The notes: a model not told the origin generated them from the letters alone. DNA of 64,000 bases from Tropicibacter oceani (GCF_029958925.1 NZ_CP124616.1:1984001-2048000), one strand, 5' to 3'. Positions 44,708-54,532 are shown, numbered from the stretch's first letter. Numbers and translations: made by a program.

Positions 44708-46279
44708 TTATTCGTCGTGCTCGGGCTCTTCGGTGGAAATCTCGACGTCTGCGGCCAGCGCGCCCAGCGATTCTGACAGTGATCGGAACCGCGATTCCGT
44801 GACCTCGCCGTAAAGCGGGGCGGCGTCCTTGGACAGGTGCAGGCACAGCCGCTTGGTCCAGGCATCCCAGCTTAGCCGCACCTTGTCCTGTCCGGCATCC
44901 ATCATCCACAGCATGGCGCCCAGGCGCATGGCCTTGCCCAGGATTTCGGCCTCGGTCTGCTTTGCCTCGGTCAACAGGCCATACATCGCTTCGAAATGGG
45001 TGCCTTCGCGGCGGTTGCGATAGCGGTGCAACAGGGCAAGCCCCAGATACACCCGTTCCGAATGTTTCAACCCACCCAGGTTGGCGCGGGTGGAATTGTC
45101 GAAACAGACCTCGGCCCGGTAATCGGGGTGCGCGCGCCAGCTGACGTCATGCAGAAGGCAGGCGGCGCGCACGATGCGCAGGCGCGCCGCGTCGGCGTCG
45201 GGAAATAGCGGCAGAACGAATTTGTACAGCTTGCGGCCGAACCCCGGCAGGCGCGCGTCCTTGCGTTCGGCAAAGCGGCAGGCCTCGATCAGCGGGTCGC
45301 GTTCGCGCACTTCCTTGGGCATCTGTTCGTACAGCATGCCTTCGCGGATGCCGTAGCTGGATACCGCGATGTCCTTGGGTTTGAAGGTCTTGATCAGCCG
45401 CGACAGCACTTCGCAGGCATAGGGCACCAGGTCCATCCGCGCCGACGAGATAGAGCAGGCCTTGCGCAGTTCTTCGAGGTCGGAGGTTTCGATAAAGGCG
45501 ATGGTGTCGGTCACCGCCTGAACATCCATGCGGTATTCGTGCAAGACGTGCAGCGGGTAATTGCGCCGCTCCATGTCGATGCGGGCAATGGCGCGCCAGC
45601 TGCCGCCGACCAGGAACAGGCGGTCGTTCTGCGACCCCATGTAGTCGGCCAGCCCCTTGATGACCGTCTTGATGTGTTCCTTGCGGGCCTCGGCGCCGCC
45701 TTCCATGTCCTTGAACTTCAGCGGCCCAAGCGGAGAGCTGATGCGCTTGCCGACCTTGCCGTCGTGGATTTCCGCCAGCTCCATCGACGAGCCGCCGATA
45801 TCGCAGATCAGCCCGTAGGCGCCGGGCCAGCCCAGCAGCACGCCCTGGGCCGACAGGCGGGCCTCTTCCTCGCCGTCGATGACGTGGATCTTGAGGCCGG
45901 TGGCTTGCTCCAGCTCTTGCTGAAAGGCGGGGCCGTCTTCGGCGTCGCGCATGGCTGCGGTGGCGACGACGGTCAGAAAGGGCAGCTCCATCCCCTTGGC
46001 CAGCATCTGGAACCGCTTCATCGCGGACAGCGCGCGCCGCTTGCCTTCGGGGTTCAGCTTGCCGCTTTCGGTCATGCCGGCGCCCAGGCCGCACATCACC
46101 TTTTCGTTGTAGAAATAGGCGGGGCTGCGGGCGGCACCGTCAAAGACCACCAGGCGGACCGAGTTCGATCCGATGTCCACCACGCCAACCCGTTTCAGGT
46201 GCCGCGACTTGGGATCGTCAAAGATGGGGCGTCCGAAAGGGCCCCAGTCGCCGTGATCCGGTTCGGTATGTTTGTTCAT
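44708..46279 (-). CDS. ppx: Exopolyphosphatase / Ppx-GppA phosphatase
   Basis: The 523-residue protein degrades inorganic polyphosphate (or pppGpp). The actin-like domain shows GVVDIGSNSVRLVVF and CDIGGSSMELAEI for phosphate and metal binding, with the middle Glu region VATAAMRDAEDGPAF. The C-terminal half has an HD-like region (CLLHDVSWRAHPDYRAEVCF, LKHSERVYLGLALLHRYRNR). Of the two close ATGs (46285, 46279) the second is better spaced behind GGGG. ppk1 lies upstream on the same strand, with a flagellin gene between them. Confidence 0.9.
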   Translation of the reverse strand: MNKHTEPDHGDWGPFGRPIFDDPKSRHLKRVGVVDIGSNSVRLVVFDGAARSPAYFYNEKVMCGLGAGMTESGKLNPEGKRRALSAMKRFQMLAKGMELPFLTVVATAAMRDAEDGPAFQQELEQATGLKIHVIDGEEEARLSAQGVLLGWPGAYGLICDIGGSSMELAEIHDGKVGKRISSPLGPLKFKDMEGGAEARKEHIKTVIKGLADYMGSQNDRLFLVGGSWRAIARIDMERRNYPLHVLHEYRMDVQAVTDTIAFIETSDLEELRKACSISSARMDLVPYACEVLSRLIKTFKPKDIAVSSYGIREGMLYEQMPKEVRERDPLIEACRFAERKDARLPGFGRKLYKFVLPLFPDADAARLRIVRAACLLHDVSWRAHPDYRAEVCFDNSTRANLGGLKHSERVYLGLALLHRYRNRREGTHFEAMYGLLTEAKQTEAEILGKAMRLGAMLWMMDAGQDKVRLSWDAWTKRLCLHLSKDAAPLYGEVTESRFRSLSESLGALAADVEISTEEPEHDE

Positions 46280-46388
46280 GGTCATCCCCAAATCAGCCGT
46301 GTCCGGAATGCCCATCCGGTCAAACGGGGGCAAGAGGCCAGTGACGAGGAATCGCGCGACCTTGCGTCAACTGTCGCAGATTTGGCGC

Positions 46389-46413
46389 GCCCCGCCCAGA
46401 CCAAGGGCGGGGC
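46389..46413 (-). terminator. GC hairpin after the flagellin gene
   Basis: GCCCCGCCC (46389-46397) pairs with GGGCGGGGC (46405-46413), loop of 7, just downstream of the flagellin stop on the minus strand. No T-run follows, so it is only a candidate. Confidence 0.4.
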
Positions 46414-46425
46414 ACGGGGCAATTT

Positions 46426-47724
46426 TTAGCGGAACAGCGCCAAAAGCTGCTGGGGTTGGCTGTTGGCGATGGACAAAGCCTGAACCGCCAGCTGCTGTTG
46501 TACCTGCAGGGCCTGCAACCGGGCTGAGGTGTCCTCCATGTCGGCATCTTCCAGTTTGCCCACGCCATCGCGCAGGGTGGCCGAAATCTTGGAAACAAAG
46601 TCGGACTGGGTGTCGATCCGGCCCTGGTCCGAGCCAAATCCCGCCGCCGCATCAATGGCATAGTTGATCAGCCCTTCGATCTGGCTGAGGGCCTTGCTGG
46701 CGCCGGCATTGGTGGTCACGTCGATGTCCCCCAACGTCTGCAGCCCGCCGCCGATGGTGTTCGCGGCATCAGCGCCCAGCTTGTTGACGTTGACGGCGAT
46801 CGAATCCGTGCCATCGGTCACCGTGGACGAGATTTTCAGCGACCGGCCCGATGCCTCGATGTTCAGCACGGAAGGGTCGAGGTTGTTTTCGGTGGAATAG
46901 TTGTCCCAGGCGCGGGTCAGCGCCTTGGCGACGTCGGCCATGGTGTCGCCGTCGCGGGCAACATAGCTGAGCGCGCTGGTCGCCATTTCGGCCTGGGTTT
47001 CATTGGCCCCCGCCGTGGTGCGATAGCTGGCCTGGTCAAAGGCCGAATTGTTGCCATCGGTGCCATAGACCGACAGCGAAAAGGCCGCGCCCGCCTCGAC
47101 CGTGACGGCGCTGAGGTCGATGGTGGCGCTTTGGGTGGCGTTGACGGTGCCGGTGGCCGCGGCGGCGGCAAAGGTGCCGCCGGTGGCGGCGATGGACTGG
47201 GCGCCGGTGCCCATGTCGCGCCGGTTGAAGGTCATGTCCGAACTGGACACGCCGCTGCCGCTGCGATCAATCGAGGCCAGCACGCTGATCGTGCCGCTGC
47301 CGGCGTCGGTGCCGTTGTTTTGCAGCATGTTCTGGCCATTGAAGGCGGCCGAGCCGGTGATCCCCTCGATCTGTTCTTTCAAGGCCTTGATGTTGTTCTG
47401 GATCTTTTCGCGATCGACGTTGCCTTCCTGCGCCGAAACGATCTTGCCCTTGATGTCTGTCAGCAGCTCGGTGATGGTTTCCGCCCCTTGCCGGGCGACG
47501 GCCATGGTGGACTGGCCCAGCATCAGGCTGTTGGACACGTTCTGAAATCCGGCGATATCGGCGCGCATGGTCTTGGAAATGGCCCAGACGGCGGCGTTGT
47601 CCCTGGCGCCGGAAACCGCCTTGCCGGTTGAAATCTGGTTCTGGGTTTCTGCCAGCTGCGAATTGATGTTTCGCAGGGTGGCAAGGGCCGTGGTGGCCGC
47701 GTTGTTCGTCAAAATACTCGACAT
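46426..47724 (-). CDS. fliC: Flagellin
   Basis: The 432-residue product is the flagellar filament protein. The N-terminal D0/D1 helices (MSSILTNNAATTALATLRNI, NSQLAETQNQISTGKAVSGA, DNAAVWAISKTMRADIAGF) and C-terminal D1/D0 helices (VSKISATLRDGVGKLEDADM, LQALQVQQQLAVQALSIANS, PQQLLALFR) are well preserved. The middle (about 150-330) is Ala/Gly/Thr/Ser-rich and is the surface-exposed variable part. No signal peptide, as expected for type III export. The ATG at 47724 has GAGGCG upstream. No other flagellar gene is in the window. A TTAA-N7-TTAA box lies 146-160 bases upstream. Confidence 0.95.
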   Translation of the reverse strand: MSSILTNNAATTALATLRNINSQLAETQNQISTGKAVSGARDNAAVWAISKTMRADIAGFQNVSNSLMLGQSTMAVARQGAETITELLTDIKGKIVSAQEGNVDREKIQNNIKALKEQIEGITGSAAFNGQNMLQNNGTDAGSGTISVLASIDRSGSGVSSSDMTFNRRDMGTGAQSIAATGGTFAAAAATGTVNATQSATIDLSAVTVEAGAAFSLSVYGTDGNNSAFDQASYRTTAGANETQAEMATSALSYVARDGDTMADVAKALTRAWDNYSTENNLDPSVLNIEASGRSLKISSTVTDGTDSIAVNVNKLGADAANTIGGGLQTLGDIDVTTNAGASKALSQIEGLINYAIDAAAGFGSDQGRIDTQSDFVSKISATLRDGVGKLEDADMEDTSARLQALQVQQQLAVQALSIANSQPQQLLALFR

Positions 47725-47869
47725 GGTTTTCGCCTCATGATGGGTCAAGGCGTCTTCTACGCCACAAGGGCCGCGCTGCGGCCGTGTCGGCGTCTTTTGA
47801 ACGCTGCGGGCCGTTGAACGCGGACCGCGCCACCTGTTTCGAGTGCACAGGCAGACTGCGCCAGTCACG

Positions 47870-47884
47870 TTAACCTGCGGTTAA
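47870..47884. promoter_or_regulatory. Perfect CtrA box (TTAA-N7-TTAA) upstream of flagellin
   Basis: TTAACCTGCGGTTAA fits the full-length CtrA consensus TTAA-N7-TTAA and is also a 6-bp inverted repeat. It sits in the 250-base gap between ppk1 and the flagellin gene, 146-160 bases upstream of the flagellin ATG. In Rhodobacteraceae CtrA activates motility genes. I saw no other TTAA-N7-TTAA in the intergenic regions I read. Confidence 0.55.
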
Positions 47885-47974
47885 GGTTTTGCGGCGCTGG
47901 CGCGACCATTTTGGGGCGATTTTGTGACGGGAATGCAGGGGGTTGGCCTGCCATCCCGGTTTAACCGCAAGGTG

Positions 47975-50149
47975 TTAATCGTCCGTATGCGTCAGCTTGG
48001 GAACATCCGCCGCCCCGGCCGACCCGCGCCCGGACAGCGATGGGTATTCCATGAAAAAGCGGTGACAGCTGAAGGCGAACTGCCCTTCGGGAACCGGGTG
48101 GCGGGTGAAATGGCCGTCCGGCTCCATCACCCAGCTTTGCGCCGTGTCAGCGAGGTTCGCGGCCATGATCTGGCTGACGATCTGCGCCTTGACGGTGGCG
48201 TTGTGGATTTCCACACCGGTTTCGACCCGGCGGTTCAGGTTGCGCCCCATCCAGTCAGCCGAACTGATGAAAACCCGCGCCTTCTTGTGCGGCAAGCCAT
48301 AGCCATTGCCGAAACAGATGATGCGCGAATGTTCCAGGAACCGCCCGATGATGGATTTCACCCGGATGTTTTCCGACAGCCCCTTGATGCCCGGCCGCAG
48401 CCCGCAGATGCCGCGGATCACGCAGTCGATTTTCACCCCGGCCTGGCTGGCGCGATACAGCGCGTCGATCATGTCCGGTTCGATCAGCGAATTGAGTTTC
48501 AGCCAGATCTGCGCGGGCTTGCCCTTGCGGGCGTGCTCGATCTCGGCCTCGATCAGGTCCAGCATCCCCGATTTCAGACTGTGCGGCGAGATATAGAGGT
48601 TTTCCAGCCCGGCCGGCATGGCATAGCCCGACAGGTAATTGAACAGCTTGGCCGCATCGCGCCCCAGCGCCGCGTCGCAGGTAAAGAACGACAGGTCGGT
48701 ATAGATCTTGGCGGTGATCGGGTGGTAGTTGCCGGTGCCCCAATGGGTATAGGTCACCAGCTTGGTGCCTTCGCGGCGCACCACCTGGCTGATCTTGGCG
48801 TGGGTTTTCCAGTCGAGAAAACCATAGACCACATGCGCGCCGGATCGTTCCAGCCGCCGCGATTGGCGGATGTTGGCGGCCTCGTCGAAACGGGCCTTCA
48901 GCTCGACCAGGGCGGTGACGGATTTGCCTTCCTCGGCGGCGGCACAAAGCGCCTCGACGATGGGGGAATTGCGCGACGTGCGGTACAGCGTCTGCTTGAT
49001 CGCCACCACGTCCGGGTCGGCGGCCGCCTGGTTCAGAAAGCGCACCACCATGTCGAAGGTTTCATAGGGGTGGTGCAGCAGCATGTCCTTTTGCGTGATG
49101 GCGTCGAACATGTGACCGTCATGGTCCTGCACGCGTTCGGGAATGCGCGGGGTGAAGCTGGGCCAAAGCAGGTCGGGGCGGGCGTCCATCACCAGCTGCG
49201 CGACATCGGCGATACCGATGATGCCGTCCAGTTCGATCACCTCGTCTTCGTCGACGTGCAATTCGCGCATGACGATCTTGCGCAGGGCCTTGGGGGCATT
49301 GGCGCTGGTGGTCAGGCGCACGACCTCGCCGCGGCGGCGGCGTTTCAGCGCGACCTCGAATTCGCGCACCAGGTCCTCGGCCTCTTCCTCGACTTCCAGA
49401 TCGCTGTCGCGCAGCACCCGAAAGCCAAAGTGATCCTTGACCGCGTAGCCGGGAAACAGGCTGTCGATATGCAGCAGCAGCACGTCTTCGAGAAGGATGA
49501 ACCGGAATTGCCCGTCTTCGGCCGGCAGCGGCATGAAGCGGTCGATCTGCGCCGGGATCGGCAGCAGCGCCTGCAGCGGGCGGCGATCCTTGGTGCGTTC
49601 CAGTTGCAGCGCCAGGCAATAGCCCATGTTGGCGATGAAGGGAAAGGGATGCGCCGGGTCGATCGCCAGCGGCGAGAGCACCGGAAAGACCTGTTCCAGG
49701 AAATCGGTGGCCAGCGATGTCCTGTCCGCATCGGTCAGGTCGTCGCGCGACACGATGCAGATGCCTTCGTCCTGCATTTCCTTACGCAGATCGCCCAGCA
49801 TCCGCTGTTGTTCGGCCAGCAGCTTGCGGGCGTCTTCGTCGATCAGCACCAGCTGTTCGGCCGGGGTCAGGCCGTCGTCGGCGGGGGTGGCGTTGCCGGC
49901 GTGGGCCAATTCGCGCAGGCCCGCGACGCGCACGGTATAGAATTCGTCCAGGTTGGTGGCCGAGATTGACAGGAAGCGCAGCCGTTCCAGCAGCGGCACG
50001 CGGGGGTTTTCCGCCTCTTCGAGGACACGCCAGTTGAACCCCAGCCAGCTGAGCTCCCGGTTATAGAACCGCCCCGGGCCGGTCAGATCCAGGTCCGGCA
50101 TTTCGACGGCGGCGGGCAGGGGGGACTTGAGAAAATCGGCTTGGGTCAT
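47975..50149 (-). CDS. ppk1: Polyphosphate kinase 1
   Basis: The enzyme reversibly polymerises ATP gamma-phosphate into polyphosphate. It is 724 residues. The N-domain has RFYNRELSWLGFNWRVLEEA and FLSISATNLDEFYTVRVAGL. The two phospholipase D-like halves have GAHVVYGFLDWKTHAKIS (autophosphorylated His region), YTHWGTGNYHPITAKIYTDL and ISSADWMGRNLNRRVE. The ATG at 50149 gives MTQADFLKSP. hda ends 31 bases upstream, so AI-2E transporter, hda and ppk1 probably form one operon. Confidence 0.96.
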   Translation of the reverse strand: MTQADFLKSPLPAAVEMPDLDLTGPGRFYNRELSWLGFNWRVLEEAENPRVPLLERLRFLSISATNLDEFYTVRVAGLRELAHAGNATPADDGLTPAEQLVLIDEDARKLLAEQQRMLGDLRKEMQDEGICIVSRDDLTDADRTSLATDFLEQVFPVLSPLAIDPAHPFPFIANMGYCLALQLERTKDRRPLQALLPIPAQIDRFMPLPAEDGQFRFILLEDVLLLHIDSLFPGYAVKDHFGFRVLRDSDLEVEEEAEDLVREFEVALKRRRRGEVVRLTTSANAPKALRKIVMRELHVDEDEVIELDGIIGIADVAQLVMDARPDLLWPSFTPRIPERVQDHDGHMFDAITQKDMLLHHPYETFDMVVRFLNQAAADPDVVAIKQTLYRTSRNSPIVEALCAAAEEGKSVTALVELKARFDEAANIRQSRRLERSGAHVVYGFLDWKTHAKISQVVRREGTKLVTYTHWGTGNYHPITAKIYTDLSFFTCDAALGRDAAKLFNYLSGYAMPAGLENLYISPHSLKSGMLDLIEAEIEHARKGKPAQIWLKLNSLIEPDMIDALYRASQAGVKIDCVIRGICGLRPGIKGLSENIRVKSIIGRFLEHSRIICFGNGYGLPHKKARVFISSADWMGRNLNRRVETGVEIHNATVKAQIVSQIMAANLADTAQSWVMEPDGHFTRHPVPEGQFAFSCHRFFMEYPSLSGRGSAGAADVPKLTHTDD

Positions 50150-50180
50150 GATGCGCTTTTTCTGAAAAGGTGAAAGCAGG

Positions 50181-50894
50181 TTAAGTCGATGTATCGTCCA
50201 TTGGCAAAAGCTTTGGCGCGAACAGCCGGTCAAAGACGGCGATGGCCAGCGGGCGGCTGACGCCCTTGGGGCGGCCCAGGGCCTCGCGGTCGAGGATTTC
50301 GACGATCAGCTGCGCGGCCGTGTAGCTGCGCGGGATGCGCCGCGCGAGATAGGGCACCACGTCGCCCGCGGGCACGATCTGGCGATCCGAAAACAGCTTG
50401 GCGATCAGCGCCGACAGCAGGTCGTCGTCGGGTTCGGACAGCTCGGCGCCCTGCGCGCCCATCGCGCGGCTTTGCAGGTCGGGCAGGGACAGGCCCCAGC
50501 GCGCCGCCGGTTGGCGGGCGGTCATCAGCAGTTTGTGACCCTGTGCCAGCACCAGGTTGTGCAGGTGGAACAGCGCCTCTTCGGCGGCGGTGTCGCCGGC
50601 GATGGTTTCGATGTCCTCGACGCAGACGGGCCCTTCGGCCAGCATCGGGATATCGGCCTGGGCCAGCGCGGCAGCGGGCAGGATGGTGGCCCCGGTCAGG
50701 CGCGCCCAGACATGGGCAAGATGCGTCTTGCCCGCGCCCGCAGGCCCGGACAGCACGAATTTGCCCGACGGCCACAGCCGCCAGCCTTCGATCTGCGCCA
50801 CCGCTAGGGCATTGGCCTCGGTCACGTAAAAGTCGCTGCGCCCCAGTGCCGCGCGGGTCGGCAGGGGCAGGGCCATCTGGGCAGGGTGGCTCAT
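50181..50894 (-). CDS. hda: Hda/DnaA-like replication regulator
   Basis: The 237-residue AAA+ protein is related to DnaA domain III and in Caulobacter-type bacteria (HdaA) promotes hydrolysis of DnaA-ATP with the beta clamp. Visible are the N-terminal clamp-binding-like QMALPLPTRA, Walker A SGPAGAGKTHLAHVWA, a Walker B region PVCVEDIETIAGD and LPDLQSRAMGAQ. The DnaA DNA-binding domain IV is absent, as expected. The start overlaps the AI-2E transporter stop by 4 bases. Confidence 0.87.
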   Translation of the reverse strand: MSHPAQMALPLPTRAALGRSDFYVTEANALAVAQIEGWRLWPSGKFVLSGPAGAGKTHLAHVWARLTGATILPAAALAQADIPMLAEGPVCVEDIETIAGDTAAEEALFHLHNLVLAQGHKLLMTARQPAARWGLSLPDLQSRAMGAQGAELSEPDDDLLSALIAKLFSDRQIVPAGDVVPYLARRIPRSYTAAQLIVEILDREALGRPKGVSRPLAIAVFDRLFAPKLLPMDDTST

Positions 50895-51958
50895 GGCTCT
50901 CTGTTTCCGATCAATCCAAGATACAGGCGGCTGCTTCTGTATTTGCTGGTGGCAAACCGCGCCAGCACGCCCAGGGCCGCGGCCAGCGGCACCGCGACCA
51001 GCATCCCGACAAAGCCGAAAAGCGAACCGAAGACCGACAGCGCCAGCAGCAGCCAGACCGGGTGCAACCCGACCGAATTGCCCACCATGCGCGGCGTCAG
51101 GATGTTGCCTTCGATGAACTGGCCGGACTGGAAGATCGCCCAGACGATGACGATCATCCACCAGTCGCCCCAGAACTGGAACAGCGCAAGGCCGATGGCC
51201 AGTGCCCCGCCGACGATGGCGCCGACATAGGGGATGAAGGTCAGCAGCCCGCCGATGACCCCGACCACCAGGCCAAATTGCAGCCCCACAAGCCAAAGCG
51301 CCGCCGCGTAATACATGCCAAGGATGATGCAGACCGATCCCATGCCGCGCACAAAGCCGGCCAGCACCCTGTCGACGTCGCCTGCCAGCTGGCGCACCGT
51401 GTCACGGTGATCCAGCGGCACCAGTTCGTCGATGCGGGCAACCATGTTGTCCCAGTCCAGCAGCAGGTAGACCGCCACCACCGGCACGATCACGAACAGC
51501 AGCGCCAGGTTCAGCAAGGATGCGGCGCTGCTGAGCGCGGTGTTCAGCAACTCTCCGCCCTTGGACTGGATGGTGGTGCCGATCTGGGCCAGGGTTTTGC
51601 GGATCGGGCTGTCTTCGACGATGACGCTGGGAAAGCGCTCGGTCAGAAAGGCCTGAAGATCGCGGAACAATTGCGGCGCAAGGTCAAACAGCGAAAGCGT
51701 CTGCTGCACCAGCGTCGGGATCACGGCCACCGCCATGATTACAAAGATCAGCAGGGCGATGACGGTGATTGTCCCGGTTGCGGCTGCACGCGACATGCCC
51801 ATGCGTTCCAGCCGGTCGGCGACCGGGTCCAGGAAATAAGCAATGGCACCGCCCAGAACGAAGGGCAGCAGCACGTCGCCCAGGAACCACAGCACCACGG
51901 CCAGGACCACCAGGACGATTCCCCAATACTTGAACTGTGCCTGAACGGGCAGGGCCAT
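50891..51958 (-). CDS. AI-2E family transporter (PerM/UPF0118 type)
   Basis: The 355-residue membrane protein has eight predicted helices: paired helices at the N-terminus (YWGIVLVVLAVVLWFLGDVL, LLIFVIMAVAVIPTLVQQTL), a soluble loop around 100-150, and a C-terminal block with GVIGGLLTFIPYVGAIVGGA and GNILTPRMVGNSVGLHPVWL, the most conserved family segments. Members export autoinducer-2 or act as Na+/H+ antiporters, and the substrate here is unknown. It is first in the operon with hda and ppk1. Confidence 0.9.
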   Translation of the reverse strand: MALPVQAQFKYWGIVLVVLAVVLWFLGDVLLPFVLGGAIAYFLDPVADRLERMGMSRAAATGTITVIALLIFVIMAVAVIPTLVQQTLSLFDLAPQLFRDLQAFLTERFPSVIVEDSPIRKTLAQIGTTIQSKGGELLNTALSSAASLLNLALLFVIVPVVAVYLLLDWDNMVARIDELVPLDHRDTVRQLAGDVDRVLAGFVRGMGSVCIILGMYYAAALWLVGLQFGLVVGVIGGLLTFIPYVGAIVGGALAIGLALFQFWGDWWMIVIVWAIFQSGQFIEGNILTPRMVGNSVGLHPVWLLLALSVFGSLFGFVGMLVAVPLAAALGVLARFATSKYRSSRLYLGLIGNREP

Positions 51959-52109
51959 GGGCGTTCCTTTGCTGTTTCCCCCTACATCGCCCGTTGACCG
52001 CGCGGTTTCAAGGGCGCGCGCGCAGGTGGGGATTGTATTACTGGAAAGCCGCCGCTTTGCGCCCTAGGCTGACATCCGATTGACCCCTTGATGCATTCCG
52101 AAAGCGCCC

Positions 52110-53483
52110 ATGCCCAGACAGATCCTTGCCGCCCTGCTTTTTCTTGCGATGCTGGCCGCATCGCCCCTGCCTGCGCAGGAAACCGCAACCGAAACCGCCC
52201 CGGAAGAAGAGGTGATCGACACCCAGCAGACTGTCAGCGTGCAGGGCGGTGTGCGCGACGACCAGATCGAGGCGCGTCTGCGCAACATCCTTGAGGCATC
52301 GGGCTGGTACAGCGATGTGATGGTCGAGGTCGAGGATGGCATCGTCTTTCTGGACGGCACCACCGACAGCACGAAACGCCAGGACTGGGTACGCGACCTG
52401 GCGGCCAAGACCGATGGGGTGGTGGCCGTGGTGAACCGCATCCGGGTGAACCAGCAGGTCAGCTTTACCCTGGCCCCGGCCTTTACCGAATTGCGCCACC
52501 TGCGCGATCAGGCGATCGCGGCGGCACCTTCGGTCGTGGTGGCGGTGCTGATCCTGCCGCTGGCCTTTTTCCTGTCCAGCCTTGTGGCGCGGCTGGCGGG
52601 CTGGGGGCTGCGGGACCGGATCAAGACACCGATCCTGCGTGACATCACCGTCCGGCTGATCGCCCTGCCGGTGTTCCTGGTCGGTCTCTACATCGTGCTT
52701 CAGGTCGCCGGGCTGACGCAACTGGCGGTGTCGCTGATCGGCGGCGCGGGGATCGTCGGGATCGTCATCGGTTTCGCCTTTCGCGAAATCGCCGAGAATT
52801 TCCTGGCTTCGCTGCTGTTGTCGCTGCGCCAGCCGTTCCGGCGCGGCGATTACGTCGAGGTCGCGGGCTATCAGGGCGTGGTTCATTCGATGAACACACG
52901 GTCCACCGTGCTGGTGTCGCCCGAGGGCAACCATATCCAGATCCCCAACGCCACCGTGTTCAAATCGACGATCGAGAATTACACCGCCAGCGCCTCGCGC
53001 CGGGGCAGTTTCGGGGTGGGCATCGGCTATGACGCGGCAATATCCGACGCGCAGGACGTGATCATGCGCGTACTGATGGAACACGAGGCCGTGTCGAATG
53101 ATCCCGAACCGATGGTTCTGGCCAACGGGCTGGGCGACAGCACCGTCGACATCACCGTCTATTACTGGTTCGACGGCACCAAGTATTCGCCTTTGAAGCT
53201 GCGCTCGGCGCTGATCCGGCGGGTCAAGAAGGAAATGATGGAGGCGGGCATCTCGATGCCCGATGCCGCCCGCGAGATCATCTTTCCCGAAGGCATTCCG
53301 CTGCCCATGGCCCGCCCCGCCAAACCGGGCCCCGCGCCGAAACTGGCCCCGCCGCCCGAAACGGTGGCCGAACCCGAAATCAGCCATGCCGAAGACGACC
53401 TGTCGAACGAGGTCCAGGAACTGGAGGACCAGATGGCCGCGCGGGTCGAAGGCGACAAGGAGGACGACCTGCTGGACGGCTAG
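52110..53483 (+). CDS. MscS-type mechanosensitive channel with N-terminal BON domain
   Basis: The 457-residue protein has a signal peptide (MPRQILAALLFLAMLAASPL). A periplasmic BON-like domain follows (about 45-115: DDQIEARLRNILEASGWYSD, VEDGIVFLDGTTDS, VVAVVNRIRVN), then several membrane helices. The pore helix is LIGGAGIVGIVIGFAFREIA, followed by the beta domain start QPFRRGDYVEVAGYQGVVHS and NTRSTVLVSPEGNHIQIPNA. The C-terminal tail is Pro-rich then acidic. It should open under osmotic downshock. It is convergent with the next gene, 4-base overlap. Confidence 0.9.
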   Translation: MPRQILAALLFLAMLAASPLPAQETATETAPEEEVIDTQQTVSVQGGVRDDQIEARLRNILEASGWYSDVMVEVEDGIVFLDGTTDSTKRQDWVRDLAAKTDGVVAVVNRIRVNQQVSFTLAPAFTELRHLRDQAIAAAPSVVVAVLILPLAFFLSSLVARLAGWGLRDRIKTPILRDITVRLIALPVFLVGLYIVLQVAGLTQLAVSLIGGAGIVGIVIGFAFREIAENFLASLLLSLRQPFRRGDYVEVAGYQGVVHSMNTRSTVLVSPEGNHIQIPNATVFKSTIENYTASASRRGSFGVGIGYDAAISDAQDVIMRVLMEHEAVSNDPEPMVLANGLGDSTVDITVYYWFDGTKYSPLKLRSALIRRVKKEMMEAGISMPDAAREIIFPEGIPLPMARPAKPGPAPKLAPPPETVAEPEISHAEDDLSNEVQELEDQMAARVEGDKEDDLLDG

Positions 53484-54370
53484 AAGTCCAAAGGCTTCGG
53501 GCAATCCGCCCCTGTCAGGGTGATTGCCTCGATCAGGATGCCGTCGCTCTGGTGATAGTTGAAAACGATCTCTCCGCCCTTTTTCAGGGCCGGGCCGAAC
53601 ATGTCGGGCTGGCAATAATCCAAAGCCAGCCAATGGCGAAGGCCATCCACCAGTTCCACGCCGATGCCCGTGACGTCATACACATAGAAAAGGGTCTTGC
53701 CCGAGGTGCGGGCCGAGACAAGCGTGGTGTCTTCGTTGATCTGGATCGGCAGGATGGACTGAAGGCTTTCGACCTCGGTTTCAAAACTTTGCTGAACCGT
53801 CTGTGCGTCGGTGACCAGGGCAATCAGCGCGGGTCCGGCATTTCCCGAATGCCGATCAATGACCTCGTCGGCGCGGGCTTCAAGGATTTTCGCCCCAATC
53901 ATTGCGCCAAGCGCCAACAAGACCACCAGTGGGTCCAGTGCCGCCATCCAACCCTTGGGCGGATTGTCGTTTGACCCGTGGTCGCCCGCTCGGAACATCA
54001 GCCAGAGGTTGGCCAGCGGCACGAACCCCAGCCAGGCTTTGCCCGGTTTGCCGGTGATGTCGACCGATCGCGCCGCCGAGGCCAGGTAGGTCAGTGCGCC
54101 AAATGCTGCGACGCCCAGATGCACCGCTACGACGACAAGCCAAAGCAGGCCAAACTCGGCCATGGCCGAAATGGCAAGCCAGGCATAAGGCAGGCCCGCC
54201 ACGCCCAGCGACAAACCCGCGAGGGTTGCGAGATACGAAACCCGGCGCATTGGGGTGCGCACCTTGATGAATACTCCGGCAAGGACGGCGCCGACGACAA
54301 GGGACGCCATGGCCAGGGCGATCATGGCACCCTCGGGAAGCAGCAGGAATTGAACGAAAAAACGATCCAT
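53480..54370 (-). CDS. Hypothetical inner-membrane protein
   Basis: I cannot name this 296-residue protein. About five N-terminal membrane helices ([60 protein letters not shown]) include a short polar segment [20 protein letters not shown] resembling a small 'DUF805-like' loop. A soluble C-terminal domain follows (about 190-296, [40 protein letters not shown]) with [18 protein letters not shown] and a final CPKPLDF. That domain has the outline of an extracytoplasmic sensor or lipoprotein fold. The ATG at 54370 is supported by the hydrophobic N-terminus. Confidence 0.68.
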   Translation of the reverse strand: MDRFFVQFLLLPEGAMIALAMASLVVGAVLAGVFIKVRTPMRRVSYLATLAGLSLGVAGLPYAWLAISAMAEFGLLWLVVVAVHLGVAAFGALTYLASAARSVDITGKPGKAWLGFVPLANLWLMFRAGDHGSNDNPPKGWMAALDPLVVLLALGAMIGAKILEARADEVIDRHSGNAGPALIALVTDAQTVQQSFETEVESLQSILPIQINEDTTLVSARTSGKTLFYVYDVTGIGVELVDGLRHWLALDYCQPDMFGPALKKGGEIVFNYHQSDGILIEAITLTGADCPKPLDF

Positions 54371-54532
54371 GACAGGCCTTTGGCTGGCAATGCGGAGTGT
54401 CAGCGTGGCATCTGCACGCAAAGGCCGCAAGCGGCCGGGCTATCCGTGCCGGGGATTGTGGCTGTGCTGCCTCTTGCAAAGGCGTCGCGCTTGGCTCAAA
54501 ACGCCCCAAACTCATTGCTTTTGGGGTCAACC

